The notes: generated by a model not told the origin, from the letters alone. A stretch of DNA of 64,000 bases from Mannheimia indoligenes (GCF_036880405.1 NZ_JBAJJM010000002.1:93391-157390), one strand, 5' to 3'; shown: positions 24,665 through 33,975, numbered from the stretch's first letter. Numbers and translations are program-made.

Positions 24665-25546
24665 ATGAATTTCTGGAATGCCTTATCTCCGTTATTTAAA
24701 GCCATATCTTGTGTACTTTTATCGGCATTAAGCTTTGCTGCTATGGCAGTATTTCTTCGCTTATCTGGTGAATTACCTGTGGCTGAAAAAGCCATTTTCC
24801 GTAATGGTATTACGGCATTAATAAGCGGCTATATTGTTTGGAAAAATCGTCAATTATTCTTCGGGCATAAAGAAAATCGGCTTTTGTTACTTTGTCGTTC
24901 GGTTACTGGTCTAATCGGTATTTTAGTTGGTGTTTATATCATAGATCATCTCGTATTAAGTGATGTAGATATGATTGGCAAGCTAACTTCTTTTATTTTG
25001 ATTATTCTATCCGCTATCTTTTTGAAAGAAAAAGCTTCTATAGCACAGTGGCTCTTATGTATTGTTGCCTTTATTGGTGCACTTTTTATTATTAAACCTG
25101 CATTTGATATTCGATTTATCCCTTATTTAATTGGTATTATCGGCTCTGTTTTTGCTGCGATTGCCTACTTATGTTTGAGATTATTGTCAAAAACAGAAAA
25201 ATTAGAATCGCCAAATACCATTGTTTTCTTTTTTTCTATGTTCTCGACCTTGATATTATTACCTTTTGTCGCCATTGATTATGTACCACTGACTTCTATG
25301 CAATTAGTGTACTTAATTCTAGCGGGCATCACGTCAGCAGTTGGACAGTTTTGTGTAACTACAGCATATAAATACGCAGCTGCTAAAGATATCTCAATCT
25401 ATAGCTACGCATCAGTAATCTTTAGTGCGGTTTTAGGAGCACTACTTTTTGAGCAATACCCTGATGTGTGGAGCTGGCTAGGTTATGTCATTATTTTTAT
25501 AGCAAGTTGGTTTATGTTTGTTTTAACGAAAAAGCAAGCAAAGTGA
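24665..25546 (+). CDS. EamA/DMT family transporter
   Basis: 293 aa with about ten membrane helices in two EamA halves (roughly 10-140 and 150-290). The family exports or imports small metabolites; the substrate cannot be told. Visible: AVFLRLSGELPVAEKAIFRNGITALISGYI, LTSFILIILSAIFLKEK at the end of the first half, and YASVIFSAVLGALLFEQYPD in the second. There is no obvious Shine-Dalgarno just before the ATG. It lies 66 bases after pal but behind the terminator. Confidence 0.85.
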   Translation: MNFWNALSPLFKAISCVLLSALSFAAMAVFLRLSGELPVAEKAIFRNGITALISGYIVWKNRQLFFGHKENRLLLLCRSVTGLIGILVGVYIIDHLVLSDVDMIGKLTSFILIILSAIFLKEKASIAQWLLCIVAFIGALFIIKPAFDIRFIPYLIGIIGSVFAAIAYLCLRLLSKTEKLESPNTIVFFFSMFSTLILLPFVAIDYVPLTSMQLVYLILAGITSAVGQFCVTTAYKYAAAKDISIYSYASVIFSAVLGALLFEQYPDVWSWLGYVIIFIASWFMFVLTKKQAK

Positions 25547-25611
25547 AATCATTAATCTTTGCCATAAATTTTGTTAGAATAGCACCACTTAGTTTACGAA
25601 AAGGATAAAAA

Positions 25612-26484
25612 ATGCAATTTATTGGAAAAATAATTGGCTTTATTTTGGGTTACCAAATTTTTCACGGTCTATTTGGTGGGCTATTAGGGGCATTTATTGG
25701 GCATTTGGCAGATAAAAAACTCTATGCCTTAGGCACAGTACGCTCAAGTACTTTTGGTAAAAACCTTACTCGCCAATCGCTTTTCACTCAAACTACCTTT
25801 GCAGTCTTAGGACATATTGCGAAAGCCAAAGGTCGTGTAACCGAAGCCGATATTGAATTAGCTCGTGCATTAATGGCTCGCCTAAAATTAGACGGTGCAG
25901 CTCAACAATTGGCTCAAGAGGCTTTCACTTTAGGTAAAGAGCCTAATTTCCCATTGCGTCAAGTTATTCAAGAGTTTCGTGAAGCCTGTGGTGCAAGAAC
26001 TGATTTGCTGCGTTTCTTTGTTGAAGTACAAATGCAAGCGGCGTTGCAAGATGGCGAATTGGATGCAAACGAACAACAAATTCTCTTTACGATTGCAGAA
26101 ACAATGGGAATGTCTCGTTTCCAATTTGAGCAAATGATCGCGATGATTATGGCGGCTCAACAATTCCGCACCGGGGGCTATTACCAACAAGGTGGAAGCT
26201 ATCATCAGCAATCGCAAAGTGGCTACAGTTCTCAAGGTGGTGGATATGGTTATCAACAGCCGGCAAAACCGAGTATTGAAGCGGCTTATACTGTGTTAGG
26301 TGTAACGGCACAAGACGATCAAAATACGGTTAAACGAGCTTACCGCAAGCTAATGAACGAACATCACCCTGATAAATTAGCAGCAAAAGGCTTACCTGAT
26401 GAAATGATGGAATTAGCGAAAGAAAAAGCCCAACAAATTCAATCCGCCTATGATCTCATCTGCAAAGTAAAAGGATGGAAATAA
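25612..26484 (+). CDS. djlA: Membrane-anchored J-domain co-chaperone DjlA
   Basis: 290 aa type III J-protein. An N-terminal membrane segment with the glycine-rich helix typical of DjlA (FIGKIIGFILGYQIFHGLFGGLLGAFIG), a central TerB-like domain (about 50-185), a Gln/Gly/Tyr/Ser-rich linker (~185-220) and a C-terminal J domain (~225-290) with the HPD motif in EHHPDKL. It stimulates DnaK at the inner membrane. AAAGGATAAAAA precedes the ATG. Its stop overlaps the next ATG (TAATG). Confidence 0.95.
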   Translation: MQFIGKIIGFILGYQIFHGLFGGLLGAFIGHLADKKLYALGTVRSSTFGKNLTRQSLFTQTTFAVLGHIAKAKGRVTEADIELARALMARLKLDGAAQQLAQEAFTLGKEPNFPLRQVIQEFREACGARTDLLRFFVEVQMQAALQDGELDANEQQILFTIAETMGMSRFQFEQMIAMIMAAQQFRTGGYYQQGGSYHQQSQSGYSSQGGGYGYQQPAKPSIEAAYTVLGVTAQDDQNTVKRAYRKLMNEHHPDKLAAKGLPDEMMELAKEKAQQIQSAYDLICKVKGWK

Positions 26485-27110
26485 TGGATTCACGTTCGCA
26501 TATCATTCCGCTGTTTTTAGCTATAGTTATTACCGTTATTGCCGTTTGGTCTGGTTTTAATCCAACAGATAGAGCGGTATGGTATGCGGAAGTTGCCCCC
26601 ATTTTTGTCGTATTCGGCTTGCTGATTATCACTTACCCAAAATTTCAGTTTAGCGGCTTAGCTTATTTTCTAATGTCGCTTTGGTTAATTATGCATTTAA
26701 TTGGGGCAAAATATACTTTTGCCAATGTGCCGTTTGATTGGGCGAATCAATTTCTAACACCATTTTTAGGAGAAGAACGTAACCATTTTGACCGTGTGGC
26801 ACATTATATTATCGGTTTTTATAGCTACCCAATGGCGGAATGGTTATTGCGTAAACGTAAATGTACCTTTGGAGTTGCCCTCTTTTTCTCGTTATTTTTT
26901 ATAATGTCGGTGGCGGCAGCCTATGAAATTATTGAGTGGCAATATGCGGTGATAGAAGGTGGCAATGCAGGTATTGAATTTTTAGGCTCTCAAGGCGATA
27001 TTTGGGATGCTCAAAAAGATATGTTAGCCGATACCTTAGGGGCAATTACCGCTCTGATAATTTATGTGATTACTCGCCCTGATTTGCGTATTCACGATAG
27101 ACATTTTTAA
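26484..27110 (+). CDS. YjdF-like DUF2238 membrane protein
   Basis: 208 aa, about six membrane helices, DUF2238 family (E. coli YjdF); function unknown. Characteristic polar residues lie between helices: NHFDRVAHYIIGFYSYPMAEWLLR, AAYEIIEWQYAV, and GSQGDIWDAQKDMLADTLGA. I chose the ATG at 26484 because it overlaps the djlA stop and has AAAGGATGGAAAT upstream; another ATG at 26475 overlaps djlA more. Translationally coupled to djlA. Confidence 0.87.
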   Translation: MDSRSHIIPLFLAIVITVIAVWSGFNPTDRAVWYAEVAPIFVVFGLLIITYPKFQFSGLAYFLMSLWLIMHLIGAKYTFANVPFDWANQFLTPFLGEERNHFDRVAHYIIGFYSYPMAEWLLRKRKCTFGVALFFSLFFIMSVAAAYEIIEWQYAVIEGGNAGIEFLGSQGDIWDAQKDMLADTLGAITALIIYVITRPDLRIHDRHF

Positions 27111-27114
27111 CTCT

Positions 27115-27171
27115 CAAGCGGTTGAATTTACGCATTTTTTTGCAAAATTTTTATAAAATTCAACCGCTTGT
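27115..27171. terminator. Inverted USS pair, likely terminator of the djlA-yjdF unit
   Basis: CAAGCGGTTGAATTT and AAATTCAACCGCTTG form a 15-bp stem; it begins 5 bases after the stop codon. Confidence 0.65.
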
Positions 27172-27187
27172 CATTTTATTTTAACTA

Positions 27188-28138
27188 ATGAACTCAATTC
27201 CAAAAGTTATTCTCGCCCCAATGCAGGGGGTGTTAGATCCCTTCGTTCGTAACCTTTTAACCTCTGTGAATGAATACGATCTCTGTATTTCTGAATTTGT
27301 GCGGGTTGTGGATCAAAAATTACCGAAAAAAGCTTTTTATCGTTTAGTACCGGAGCTTTATCAAGGCGGATTAACGGATTCCGGCACGCCAGTGCGAGTG
27401 CAGATTTTAGGGCAACACCCCCAATGGTTGGCTGAAAATGCAGCACTTGCGATTGAGCTGGGCTCGCACGGGGTAGATCTGAACTGTGGTTGCCCATCTA
27501 AAACGGTAAATGGCAGTAATGGTGGGGCATCGCTACTTAAAGATCCTGATTTAATTTACCGAGCGACAAAAGCAATGCGGGAAGCTGTGCCAAATGAACA
27601 GATTGTGTCTGTAAAAGTACGTTTAGGTTGGGATTCTGCCGAGCAATGCTTTGAAATTGCCGATGCTGTTCAGCAAGGTGGAGCGAATGAAATAACCGTA
27701 CACGGGCGAACAAAATCTGATGGCTATCGTGCCGAACGTATTAACTGGCAAGCGATTGGTGAGATTCAAAAGCGTTTAACTATTCCTGTTATCGCCAATG
27801 GCGAAATTTGGGATTTTGAATCTGCAAAAAATTGCCAAGAAATGACCGCTTGCAATACTTTGATGATTGGCAGAGGGGCATTAAATACGCCAAATTTGAG
27901 CAAGGTAGTGAAATATAACGAGCTAAAAATGGCGTGGAGTGAGGTTTTGCAACTATTGTTTAAGTATGTTCAGATGGAAAATCAGTTTGACACAGGTTTT
28001 TACCACGTCGCCCGTATAAAGCAATGGTTACGCTATTTGGATAAAGAATATCCACAAGCAGTCGAATTATTTGATATTTTGAAAACTGAACACGGCTATG
28101 ATGGTCTAAAAGCACATATTGAAAAGGCGGTGGGCTAA
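27188..28138 (+). CDS. dusC: tRNA-dihydrouridine(16) synthase DusC
   Basis: 316 aa FMN enzyme that reduces U16 of tRNAs to dihydrouridine. TIM-barrel N-terminal part with VILAPMQGVLDPFVR, VDLNCGCPSKTVNGSNGGASLL carrying the catalytic Cys (CGCP), VSVKVRLGWDS, EITVHGRTKSDGY and PVIANGEI, then a helical C-terminal domain. The length and MQGV/DLNCGCPS pattern fit DusC rather than DusA or DusB. The next gene starts directly after its stop. Confidence 0.96.
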   Translation: MNSIPKVILAPMQGVLDPFVRNLLTSVNEYDLCISEFVRVVDQKLPKKAFYRLVPELYQGGLTDSGTPVRVQILGQHPQWLAENAALAIELGSHGVDLNCGCPSKTVNGSNGGASLLKDPDLIYRATKAMREAVPNEQIVSVKVRLGWDSAEQCFEIADAVQQGGANEITVHGRTKSDGYRAERINWQAIGEIQKRLTIPVIANGEIWDFESAKNCQEMTACNTLMIGRGALNTPNLSKVVKYNELKMAWSEVLQLLFKYVQMENQFDTGFYHVARIKQWLRYLDKEYPQAVELFDILKTEHGYDGLKAHIEKAVG

Positions 28139-29185
28139 ATGAGTAAACAAATTTTTAATGAAGAAGAGCTAAAAATAACCGAGTATTTTGAGCCTAAACA
28201 AGAGTTTGATCTCGAAAATTCAATTATTGAGGAAGAAGCTAAAGCTGTTGAGGCAGAACTGATTATTGAAGAAAGCCTAAAACCTTCTCGCTTTTGGGTT
28301 CGAGTGTTGCTTGCAACGCTTGCCTTGTTTGGCGTGGCGGTGATTGCTCAAAGTATTCAATGGTTAATCGATACTTTCCAACAAAAAGAGTGGATCTATT
28401 TTGCTTTCTCAATAGTCTTTTTTATTATTAGCTTGTTCGGTGTGGGCGTGATTGTCTCTGAATGGCGTAAATTGGTTTATCTGCGTAATCATCAGAAAAA
28501 TCAGCAGATGAGCCAGCAGCTTTTATTAGAGCAACTTCCCTCAAATGATGGCGAACAAGCGGTCAAATTTTGTGAAGATGTTGCAAATAACCTCAATCAT
28601 TTACCAACCGTTGCTCAAGCAGAGCAACGCTGGAAAAGTCAGCTTAACGAGGCTTACAATGCCAAAGAGGTATTATATCTTTTTAGTGAAAATGTACTCA
28701 AGCCGATTGATAAACAAGTTAAGCAAATGATTTCCCGTAATGCGGCAGAAAATGCGGTTATTGTGGCTGTCAGCCCACTTGCCGTCGTTGATGTATTACT
28801 AATGGCAGCAAGAAATATTGCCTTAGTGAATAAAATTACCAAAGCCTACGGAATGGAATTGGGTTACATCAGCCGCTTAAAACTATTCAAAATGGTGTTA
28901 AAAAATATGGTATTTGCCGGAGCAACGGAAATCGCTACCGATGTAGGAATGGATTTCTTCTCGCAAAACCTCACGGCAAAGCTCTCTCTCCGTGCCGCAC
29001 AAGGTATTGGTGTGGGCTTACTCACTGCAAGGCTTGGCATCAAAACAATGGAATTTTGTCGCCCGGTTGCTTTTCAAGCTAATGAGCGACCAAGAATTTC
29101 CGCTATTCGCCAAGAATTATTAACATCGGTGAAAAATACAGTGTTTGCTAAAACGGAAACAAAAGAAAAAGTATTTTCTGATTAG
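28139..29185 (+). CDS. ycjF: YcjF-like UPF0283 membrane protein
   Basis: 348 aa, UPF0283/TIGR01620 family with a DUF697-like C-terminus. Two membrane segments near residues 55-75 and 82-105 separate an acidic N-terminal tail from a long cytoplasmic region with AVIVAVSPLAVVDVLLMAARNIALVNKITKAYG, the family hallmark. Function unknown; in enterics it follows the GTPase gene ycjX, but here it abuts dusC (ATG at the base after the dusC stop). A USS (28555-28564) lies inside. Confidence 0.88.
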   Translation: MSKQIFNEEELKITEYFEPKQEFDLENSIIEEEAKAVEAELIIEESLKPSRFWVRVLLATLALFGVAVIAQSIQWLIDTFQQKEWIYFAFSIVFFIISLFGVGVIVSEWRKLVYLRNHQKNQQMSQQLLLEQLPSNDGEQAVKFCEDVANNLNHLPTVAQAEQRWKSQLNEAYNAKEVLYLFSENVLKPIDKQVKQMISRNAAENAVIVAVSPLAVVDVLLMAARNIALVNKITKAYGMELGYISRLKLFKMVLKNMVFAGATEIATDVGMDFFSQNLTAKLSLRAAQGIGVGLLTARLGIKTMEFCRPVAFQANERPRISAIRQELLTSVKNTVFAKTETKEKVFSD

Positions 29186-29193
29186 AAATTGTA

Positions 29194-29213
29194 GGGCGGA
29201 CAATGTTCCGCCC
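29194..29213. repeat. Small GC-rich hairpin between convergent genes
   Basis: GGGCGGA / TCCGCCC around CAATGT. Its layout matches the hairpin at 60790-60808 (GGGCG, then ACAATGT, then CGCCC), suggesting a dispersed element. Confidence 0.6.
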
Positions 29214-29219
29214 TTAACA

Positions 29220-29879
29220 TTATCGTTTATATTGGCTTGTTGGAATATTATCCAAATGGTCGATATTATTAAACTCTAAGACCGTTACTTTGCCATTATC
29301 CACTTCCACTTTGGTAATCGCTGTGTTAATGATAAAACTATGCTTTTCTTCATTACGAAAATCTTGCCACGCAATACCTTTTAACACAGCGGTAAGCAGA
29401 GTTAAGGTCATTCCGTGTGAAACAATCAACACCTTACCATCATTTTGATGAAGTTGAGCAATTTGATTAAACACTTGGGTAACACGTTGATAAAGTTGTT
29501 CGAACCGCTCGCCACCGTTTGTTTTAGCGAGATATTCAGCCGGCGTGCGTTTCATTACCCAATATTCTTCATTCTCTTGTAAATCAAGGGATTTCATTCC
29601 CTCCCAACTACCGAAATCAAATTCATTCAGCCCTTTATGATGAAAGTGAGGGATATTACTCAATTTATTTTCCGCTAAAATGTAGTTTGCGGTATCTTGA
29701 GCCCGTTTTTGCATACTGGAATAAGCAGCGGTAAAAGGCACATCTTTTAACGCAATGCCGGTTTTCTTTGCCCCAATAATGCCTTCTTCCACAAGGGCTG
29801 AGTCGCCAGAGCCTTGCAATCTACCTTCAATATTCCAAACGGTTCTGCCGTGTCGAACTAAATAAATGGTAACAGCCAT
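29220..29879 (-). CDS. Histidine phosphatase (phosphoglycerate-mutase-like, GpmB/CobC type)
   Basis: 219 aa. The N-terminal LVRHGRTVWNIEGRLQGSGDSAL holds the catalytic RHG; the partner residues are in NEFDFGSWEGM and VSHGMTLTLLTAVLKG. Such enzymes remove phosphate from small phosphorylated metabolites; the substrate cannot be read from sequence, and true glycolytic mutase activity is unlikely. CAAGGAATTACG precedes the ATG. Convergent with ycjF and divergent from the pseudouridine synthase gene. Confidence 0.88.
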   Translation of the reverse strand: MAVTIYLVRHGRTVWNIEGRLQGSGDSALVEEGIIGAKKTGIALKDVPFTAAYSSMQKRAQDTANYILAENKLSNIPHFHHKGLNEFDFGSWEGMKSLDLQENEEYWVMKRTPAEYLAKTNGGERFEQLYQRVTQVFNQIAQLHQNDGKVLIVSHGMTLTLLTAVLKGIAWQDFRNEEKHSFIINTAITKVEVDNGKVTVLEFNNIDHLDNIPTSQYKR

Positions 29880-29926
29880 CGTAATTCCTTGCTAAAATAG
29901 TTAAAAATAAACGAGATTATAGCAAA

Positions 29927-30553
29927 ATGACCTTAACATTGCCTATTTGTTATCAGCACCCCGATTTTATTATTATCAATAAGCCTGATGGTTTAAGTGT
30001 GCATAAAGACGAAGCGGAAATCGGTTTAACAGAAATGATAGCTCGTCAGCTAAATGTTGAGCAGGTGTGGTTGGTTCATCGGCTGGATAAAATCACCTCC
30101 GGCTTGTTAATTTTAGCGTTAAATAAAGAAGCAGCAGCGAAGTTTTATCATCTGTTTGAACAACATAAAATTCAGAAAACCTATTGGGCGTTGAGCGATA
30201 AAAAACCGAAGAAAAAGCAGGGGAAAATTGTGGGTGATATGGAAAAAAGCCGTAATGGAGCTTGGAAATTATGCCACAGTAAAGAGAACCCGGCGGTAAC
30301 ACAATTTAACTCTAATTCGCTTGAGCCATCACTTCGCCATTTTATTTTGCAACCGAAAACAGGTAAAACCCACCAACTAAGAGTGGCAATGAAAAGTTTA
30401 GGTAGCCCGATTTTAGGCGATAAACTTTATTCAGGCACAGAGGCGGATAGGGTTTATTTACACGCCTACCAGCTTGAATTTGAATACGAAAACGAACATA
30501 TCTGTGTTCAAGCAGAGCCTACAAGCGGTCATTTTTGGCAAAAAATTTGCTAA
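29927..30553 (+). CDS. RluA-family pseudouridine synthase (HI0042-like)
   Basis: 208 aa, short member of the RluA family (TIGR01621 group), isomerising uridine in an RNA target not yet defined. Motifs: FIIINKPDGLSVH, the catalytic HRLDKITSGLLILA (Asp near residue 54), KTYWAL and KTGKTHQLRVAMKSLGSPILGDKLY. No S4 domain. The last codons (TSGHFWQKIC) are encoded by a complete USS (ACAAGCGGTC). Confidence 0.88.
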   Translation: MTLTLPICYQHPDFIIINKPDGLSVHKDEAEIGLTEMIARQLNVEQVWLVHRLDKITSGLLILALNKEAAAKFYHLFEQHKIQKTYWALSDKKPKKKQGKIVGDMEKSRNGAWKLCHSKENPAVTQFNSNSLEPSLRHFILQPKTGKTHQLRVAMKSLGSPILGDKLYSGTEADRVYLHAYQLEFEYENEHICVQAEPTSGHFWQKIC

Positions 30554-30584
30554 TTTATGTTACTAAAAAGAAACGGAGAACAGT

Positions 30585-31205
30585 ATGAAACTTTGGTACT
30601 CAACAACAAGCCCTTTTGCTCGCAAAGCCCTTGCGGTTATTAAACATCACCAGCTTGATGACAAAGTGGAAATGTTGCGGGTAACTGCCGCAATGGATCC
30701 AAACTCACCACACAACCAAGACAATCCATTAGGACGCATTCCAGCATTACAGCGAAATTGCGGACGCTGGCTATTCGGCAGTTTGCTCATCAGCGAGTAT
30801 CTTGACCAAAAAGGCAATAATACGCCTTTACTGCCAAAAGAGGGCAAGCCACGCTGGGCGGTATTAGCTTTGCACAATTTGGCAGACGGTATAATGGAAA
30901 ACACAATGCACACCATTATCCAAGAAAAAATGGCTCGCCCCGAAAATGAATGGTGGGTAAGTCGCCACAAACAATTAATGGAAAGAAATATCCGCACTTT
31001 CCAACACTTAGAAGAAGCCATACAAGAATTTGGTACGGAGCTTAATTTAGGCACATTAACCGCAGTTGCATTAATTGATTGGTGGGCGTTCCGCTTAGAA
31101 AAAATCGGCTATGATCTTGCAAAAAATCATCCAAATTTAACCGCTTGGGCGGAAGAAATGAATAATAAATACAGTATTTTGGCTGAAACCAAGCCGAGAG
31201 TATAG
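30585..31205 (+). CDS. Glutathione S-transferase family protein
   Basis: 206 aa cytosolic GST fold. Thioredoxin-like N-terminal domain (KLWYSTTSPFARKALAVIKHHQLDD, with a Ser-Pro-Phe-Ala-Arg motif at the active site, and NPLGRIPALQ), then a helical C-terminal domain (~85-206) with LGTLTAVALIDWWAFRL. It probably conjugates or reduces small electrophiles with glutathione; the substrate is unknown. ACGGAGAACAGT precedes the ATG. Confidence 0.9.
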   Translation: MKLWYSTTSPFARKALAVIKHHQLDDKVEMLRVTAAMDPNSPHNQDNPLGRIPALQRNCGRWLFGSLLISEYLDQKGNNTPLLPKEGKPRWAVLALHNLADGIMENTMHTIIQEKMARPENEWWVSRHKQLMERNIRTFQHLEEAIQEFGTELNLGTLTAVALIDWWAFRLEKIGYDLAKNHPNLTAWAEEMNNKYSILAETKPRV

Positions 31206-31223
31206 AGAGCTTGCATTGAAAAT

Positions 31224-31260
31224 AAAGGCATTGAGTTTGTGGTTCAATGCCTTTTTGTTT
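31224..31260 (+). terminator. Intrinsic terminator after the GST gene
   Basis: AAAGGCATTGA / TTCAATGCCTTT with a short loop and T-rich tail. Confidence 0.9.
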
Positions 31261-31363
31261 AGCTAATTTACCTAAATTTAGGTGGGTATAAAAATAGCAT
31301 ATTGTGCAAAAAAAAATAATTGTAAAATCCAAAAAGTTTTAATCACGACTTTAAGGAGATTTT

Positions 31364-31750
31364 ATGAAAAAATATGCCCTACTTATTATGTTGCCAGCTA
31401 TGGCTACGGCAGAAGTTAATTATTCTTCGACATTTATTAAATGTAGAAGTAATGAATCTAATAACGCAGATCTGGCAAATTGCATTTCTGAGGAAACTAA
31501 CCGTCAGGAGAAGCGTTTAAATAAAGTTTATAATCAGTATCTGAAAACCCTTTCCCCTAATCATTCCAAAGCATTTAAAGAAGCTCAAAGAGCTTGGATT
31601 AAATATAAAGACTTAAGTGTGAAAGCCGCAGCTATGGAATATGAAGGCGGATCTTTGGCTGGAATTTCATCAAGCTATAAATATATGGATATGACCATTG
31701 AGAAAGCTGATGAAATTGAAAAATTATTAAAGGAAGCTAATTCAAGATAA
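31364..31750 (+). CDS. LprI-like (DUF1311) exported protein
   Basis: 128 aa. A short signal peptide (MKKYALLIMLPAMATA) and a DUF1311/LprI-type helical domain: CISEETNRQEKRLNKVYNQYLKTL, AFKEAQRAWIKYKD, then a Gly-rich GGSLAGISSSYKYMDMTIEKADEI. Proteins of this domain include the lysozyme inhibitor LprI of mycobacteria, but inhibition cannot be assumed here. Two Cys (KCRSN and NCISE) may pair. AAGGAGATTTT is a strong ribosome binding site. Single gene between two hairpins. Confidence 0.85.
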   Translation: MKKYALLIMLPAMATAEVNYSSTFIKCRSNESNNADLANCISEETNRQEKRLNKVYNQYLKTLSPNHSKAFKEAQRAWIKYKDLSVKAAAMEYEGGSLAGISSSYKYMDMTIEKADEIEKLLKEANSR

Positions 31751-31767
31751 TTCTATTTGTCCGTGTG

Positions 31768-31790
31768 CTGGGTTAGTCTACCTAACCCAG
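31768..31790. terminator. Hairpin between lprI-like and yheS genes
   Basis: CTGGGTTAG / CTAACCCAG with a 5-base loop between two convergent genes. No clear T-run, so it is a weak terminator candidate. Confidence 0.5.
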
Positions 31791-31812
31791 TTATAATGTA
31801 AAAGGGAAAACA

Positions 31813-33750
31813 TTAGTCTGCCAACATCCCTTCCAACTCTTCCTGTGCCTCCAACCACTGCATTTCAATTTCCTCCACCTGTTTTTTAGTCTCAACTTGT
31901 TGAGCAAGAGTTTCGGTGAGTTTGGCTTTATTTTCTGCTTCGTAGAGCTGGCTATCGCCAAGCATTTCTTCTAACTTATTCAGTTTTTCAGTAGCTTTTT
32001 CCAATTCTTTTTCCAACTGCGTGATTTTTTTACGCAGTGGAGCGGTTTGTTGGCGGCGTTCGGCTTCTAAACGCTTTTGCTCTTTGCGGTTTGCCGCACT
32101 ATTTTCATTGGCTGTCGGCTCACAAGCGGTTGCATTTTCCGAATTTTTTGCAAGTACCGATTTCGGCTCATTCGCTAGGGCATTTTGCTCATTCAACCAT
32201 TTTTGATAATCGTCCAAGTCGCCTTTAAATTCTTCTACTTTTCGGTCGTGTACCAAATAAAATTCATTCACGGTGCTGCGGAGTAAATGACGGTCGTGCG
32301 AAACCACCACCAACGAGCCTTCATAATAAGTGAGGGCATCAATTAAGGCTTGTCGCATATCCAAATCCAGATGGTTGGTTGGTTCGTCCAATAACAGTAA
32401 ATTCGGGCGTTGCCATACAATCAACGCAAGCACCAAGCGAGCTTTTTCGCCACCGGAGAAAGATTGCACCGCTTGCACGACTTTATCGCCTTTAAAATCA
32501 AAACCGCCTAAATAATTACGCAGCTCTTGTTCGGTTTTTTCCGGCTCGATTTTCTGCAAATGCCAAAGTGGGCTTTCATCAAAACGGAGCGTATCCACTT
32601 GGTGCTGGGCAAAGTAGCCAAGCTGAACGCCTTTTGCGAGTTGCATTTTGCCGTTTTGTGGCGGAATTTCACCCGCTAATAATTTAATTAGAGTGGATTT
32701 CCCCGCCCCATTTCTGCCAAGCAAACCAATTCGGGAGCCGGGCACTAAATTCAATTTCACCGATTCCAGCACGGTTTTATCTGCGTAACCTGCACTCACT
32801 TTTTCCATCATCAGCAATGGGCTTGGTAAGGCAAGCGGTGGTCGGAATTCAAATTCAAACGGGGAATCTGCGTACGCAGGGGCGATAAGTTCCATTTTCT
32901 CCAATGCTTTAATACGGCTTTGAGCCTGTTTGGCTTTGGTCGCTTTGGCTTTGAAACGGTCAATAAAGCTCTGTAAATGAGCAACTTTTCGTTGTTGTTG
33001 CTGATAAGCGGCATTTTGTTGTGCGATTTTAGTCGCTCGCTGAATTTCAAACGAGGTGTAATTGCCTGTGTATTCATTGAGTTTTTGATGTTCGATATGA
33101 ATGACACGGTCAATAATCGGATCAAGAAAATCACGGTCGTGGGAAATCAGTAATAACGTACCACGATAGTTAGTGAGCCAGCGTTCAAGCCAAATCACAG
33201 CATCTAAATCTAAGTGGTTGGTCGGTTCATCGAGTAGCAATAAATCGGAACGGCAAATCAACGCTTGAGCGAGATTTAAACGCATACGCCAACCGCCCGA
33301 GAAAGATTTCACAGGCAGTTGTAATTGCTCGGTGCTAAAGCCTAAGCCGTTGAGCAAGGTAGAAGCTCTGGCTTGAATTGTCCACGCATCAATGGTGTCG
33401 AGATGGGAGTGGATAGTCGCAATGCGATTGCCGTCATTTTTTGCATTCGCTTCATCAAGCTCTGCTATTAATTTTGTGTATTCTCTATCACCTTGAATCA
33501 CATAATCAAGAGCGGAAATATCTAACGCAGGTGTTTCTTGATTTACCCACGAAATCTCCCAATTTTTTGGGAGTGAAACATCGCCGCCTTCAGGCTGTAG
33601 CTCATTTTTAAGTAAGGCAAAAAGAGAGGATTTTCCACACCCGTTTTTACCCACCAAACCTACCTTCTGCCCCGTATGAATGGTGGCGGAGCTGTTTTCA
33701 ATCAGGACGGAATGTCCTCGTTTTAAAATTAAATCTGTAAAAAATATCAT
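31813..33750 (-). CDS. yheS: ABC-F ATPase YheS
   Basis: 645 aa, two ABC ATPase domains and no membrane part; ABC-F proteins act on ribosomes. Domain 1: Walker A GLVGKNGCGKSS (~33) with FSGGWRMRLNLAQAL and LLLDEPTNHLDLDAV. The linker (~230-290) includes RFKAKATKAKQAQSRIKALEKME. Domain 2: GLLGRNGAGKST and FSGGEKARLVLALIVWQRPNLLLLDEPTNHLD. A C-terminal coiled coil (~555-645) follows. Closely matches E. coli YheS (637 aa). A USS lies inside (near 32124). Divergent from the DUF4143 ATPase gene. Confidence 0.96.
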   Translation of the reverse strand: MIFFTDLILKRGHSVLIENSSATIHTGQKVGLVGKNGCGKSSLFALLKNELQPEGGDVSLPKNWEISWVNQETPALDISALDYVIQGDREYTKLIAELDEANAKNDGNRIATIHSHLDTIDAWTIQARASTLLNGLGFSTEQLQLPVKSFSGGWRMRLNLAQALICRSDLLLLDEPTNHLDLDAVIWLERWLTNYRGTLLLISHDRDFLDPIIDRVIHIEHQKLNEYTGNYTSFEIQRATKIAQQNAAYQQQQRKVAHLQSFIDRFKAKATKAKQAQSRIKALEKMELIAPAYADSPFEFEFRPPLALPSPLLMMEKVSAGYADKTVLESVKLNLVPGSRIGLLGRNGAGKSTLIKLLAGEIPPQNGKMQLAKGVQLGYFAQHQVDTLRFDESPLWHLQKIEPEKTEQELRNYLGGFDFKGDKVVQAVQSFSGGEKARLVLALIVWQRPNLLLLDEPTNHLDLDMRQALIDALTYYEGSLVVVSHDRHLLRSTVNEFYLVHDRKVEEFKGDLDDYQKWLNEQNALANEPKSVLAKNSENATACEPTANENSAANRKEQKRLEAERRQQTAPLRKKITQLEKELEKATEKLNKLEEMLGDSQLYEAENKAKLTETLAQQVETKKQVEEIEMQWLEAQEELEGMLAD

Positions 33751-33832
33751 TACAAGCGGTCTGTTTTGTTAAAAATTTTGCATATTTTAGCATAGTAAAT
33801 TTTAATACAATCAAAATTGTTTGAGATGAAAA

Positions 33833-33975
33833 TTAAGTTTAATTCAATATCTAATATTGAATTAAACTTAAAATAGACTTATTATTAAGTTTAATTAACT
33901 ATGTTATATTGAATTAAACTAAAAATTCATTATTAATTAAGTTCAATTCAATATGCTATGTTAAATTAAACTTAA
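33833..33975 (+). repeat. Three dyad repeats at exact 52-bp spacing
   Basis: The left half-site TTAAGTTTAATTCAATAT starts at 33833, 33885 and 33937, and the right half-site ATATTGAATTAAACTTAA at 33854, 33906 and 33958. Copy 1 is a perfect 18-bp inverted repeat with a CTA centre; copies 2 and 3 have mismatches. The 52-bp period is close to five helical turns. The array ends 19 bases before the ATG of the DUF4143 ATPase, overlapping its probable promoter, which suggests an operator array. Confidence 0.85.

Noticed and set aside
33833..33975. Possible small CRISPR array
   Set aside because: Repeats are dyads with short AT-rich gaps that also resemble one another, only three units are present, and no cas gene is nearby. 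An operator array fits better.
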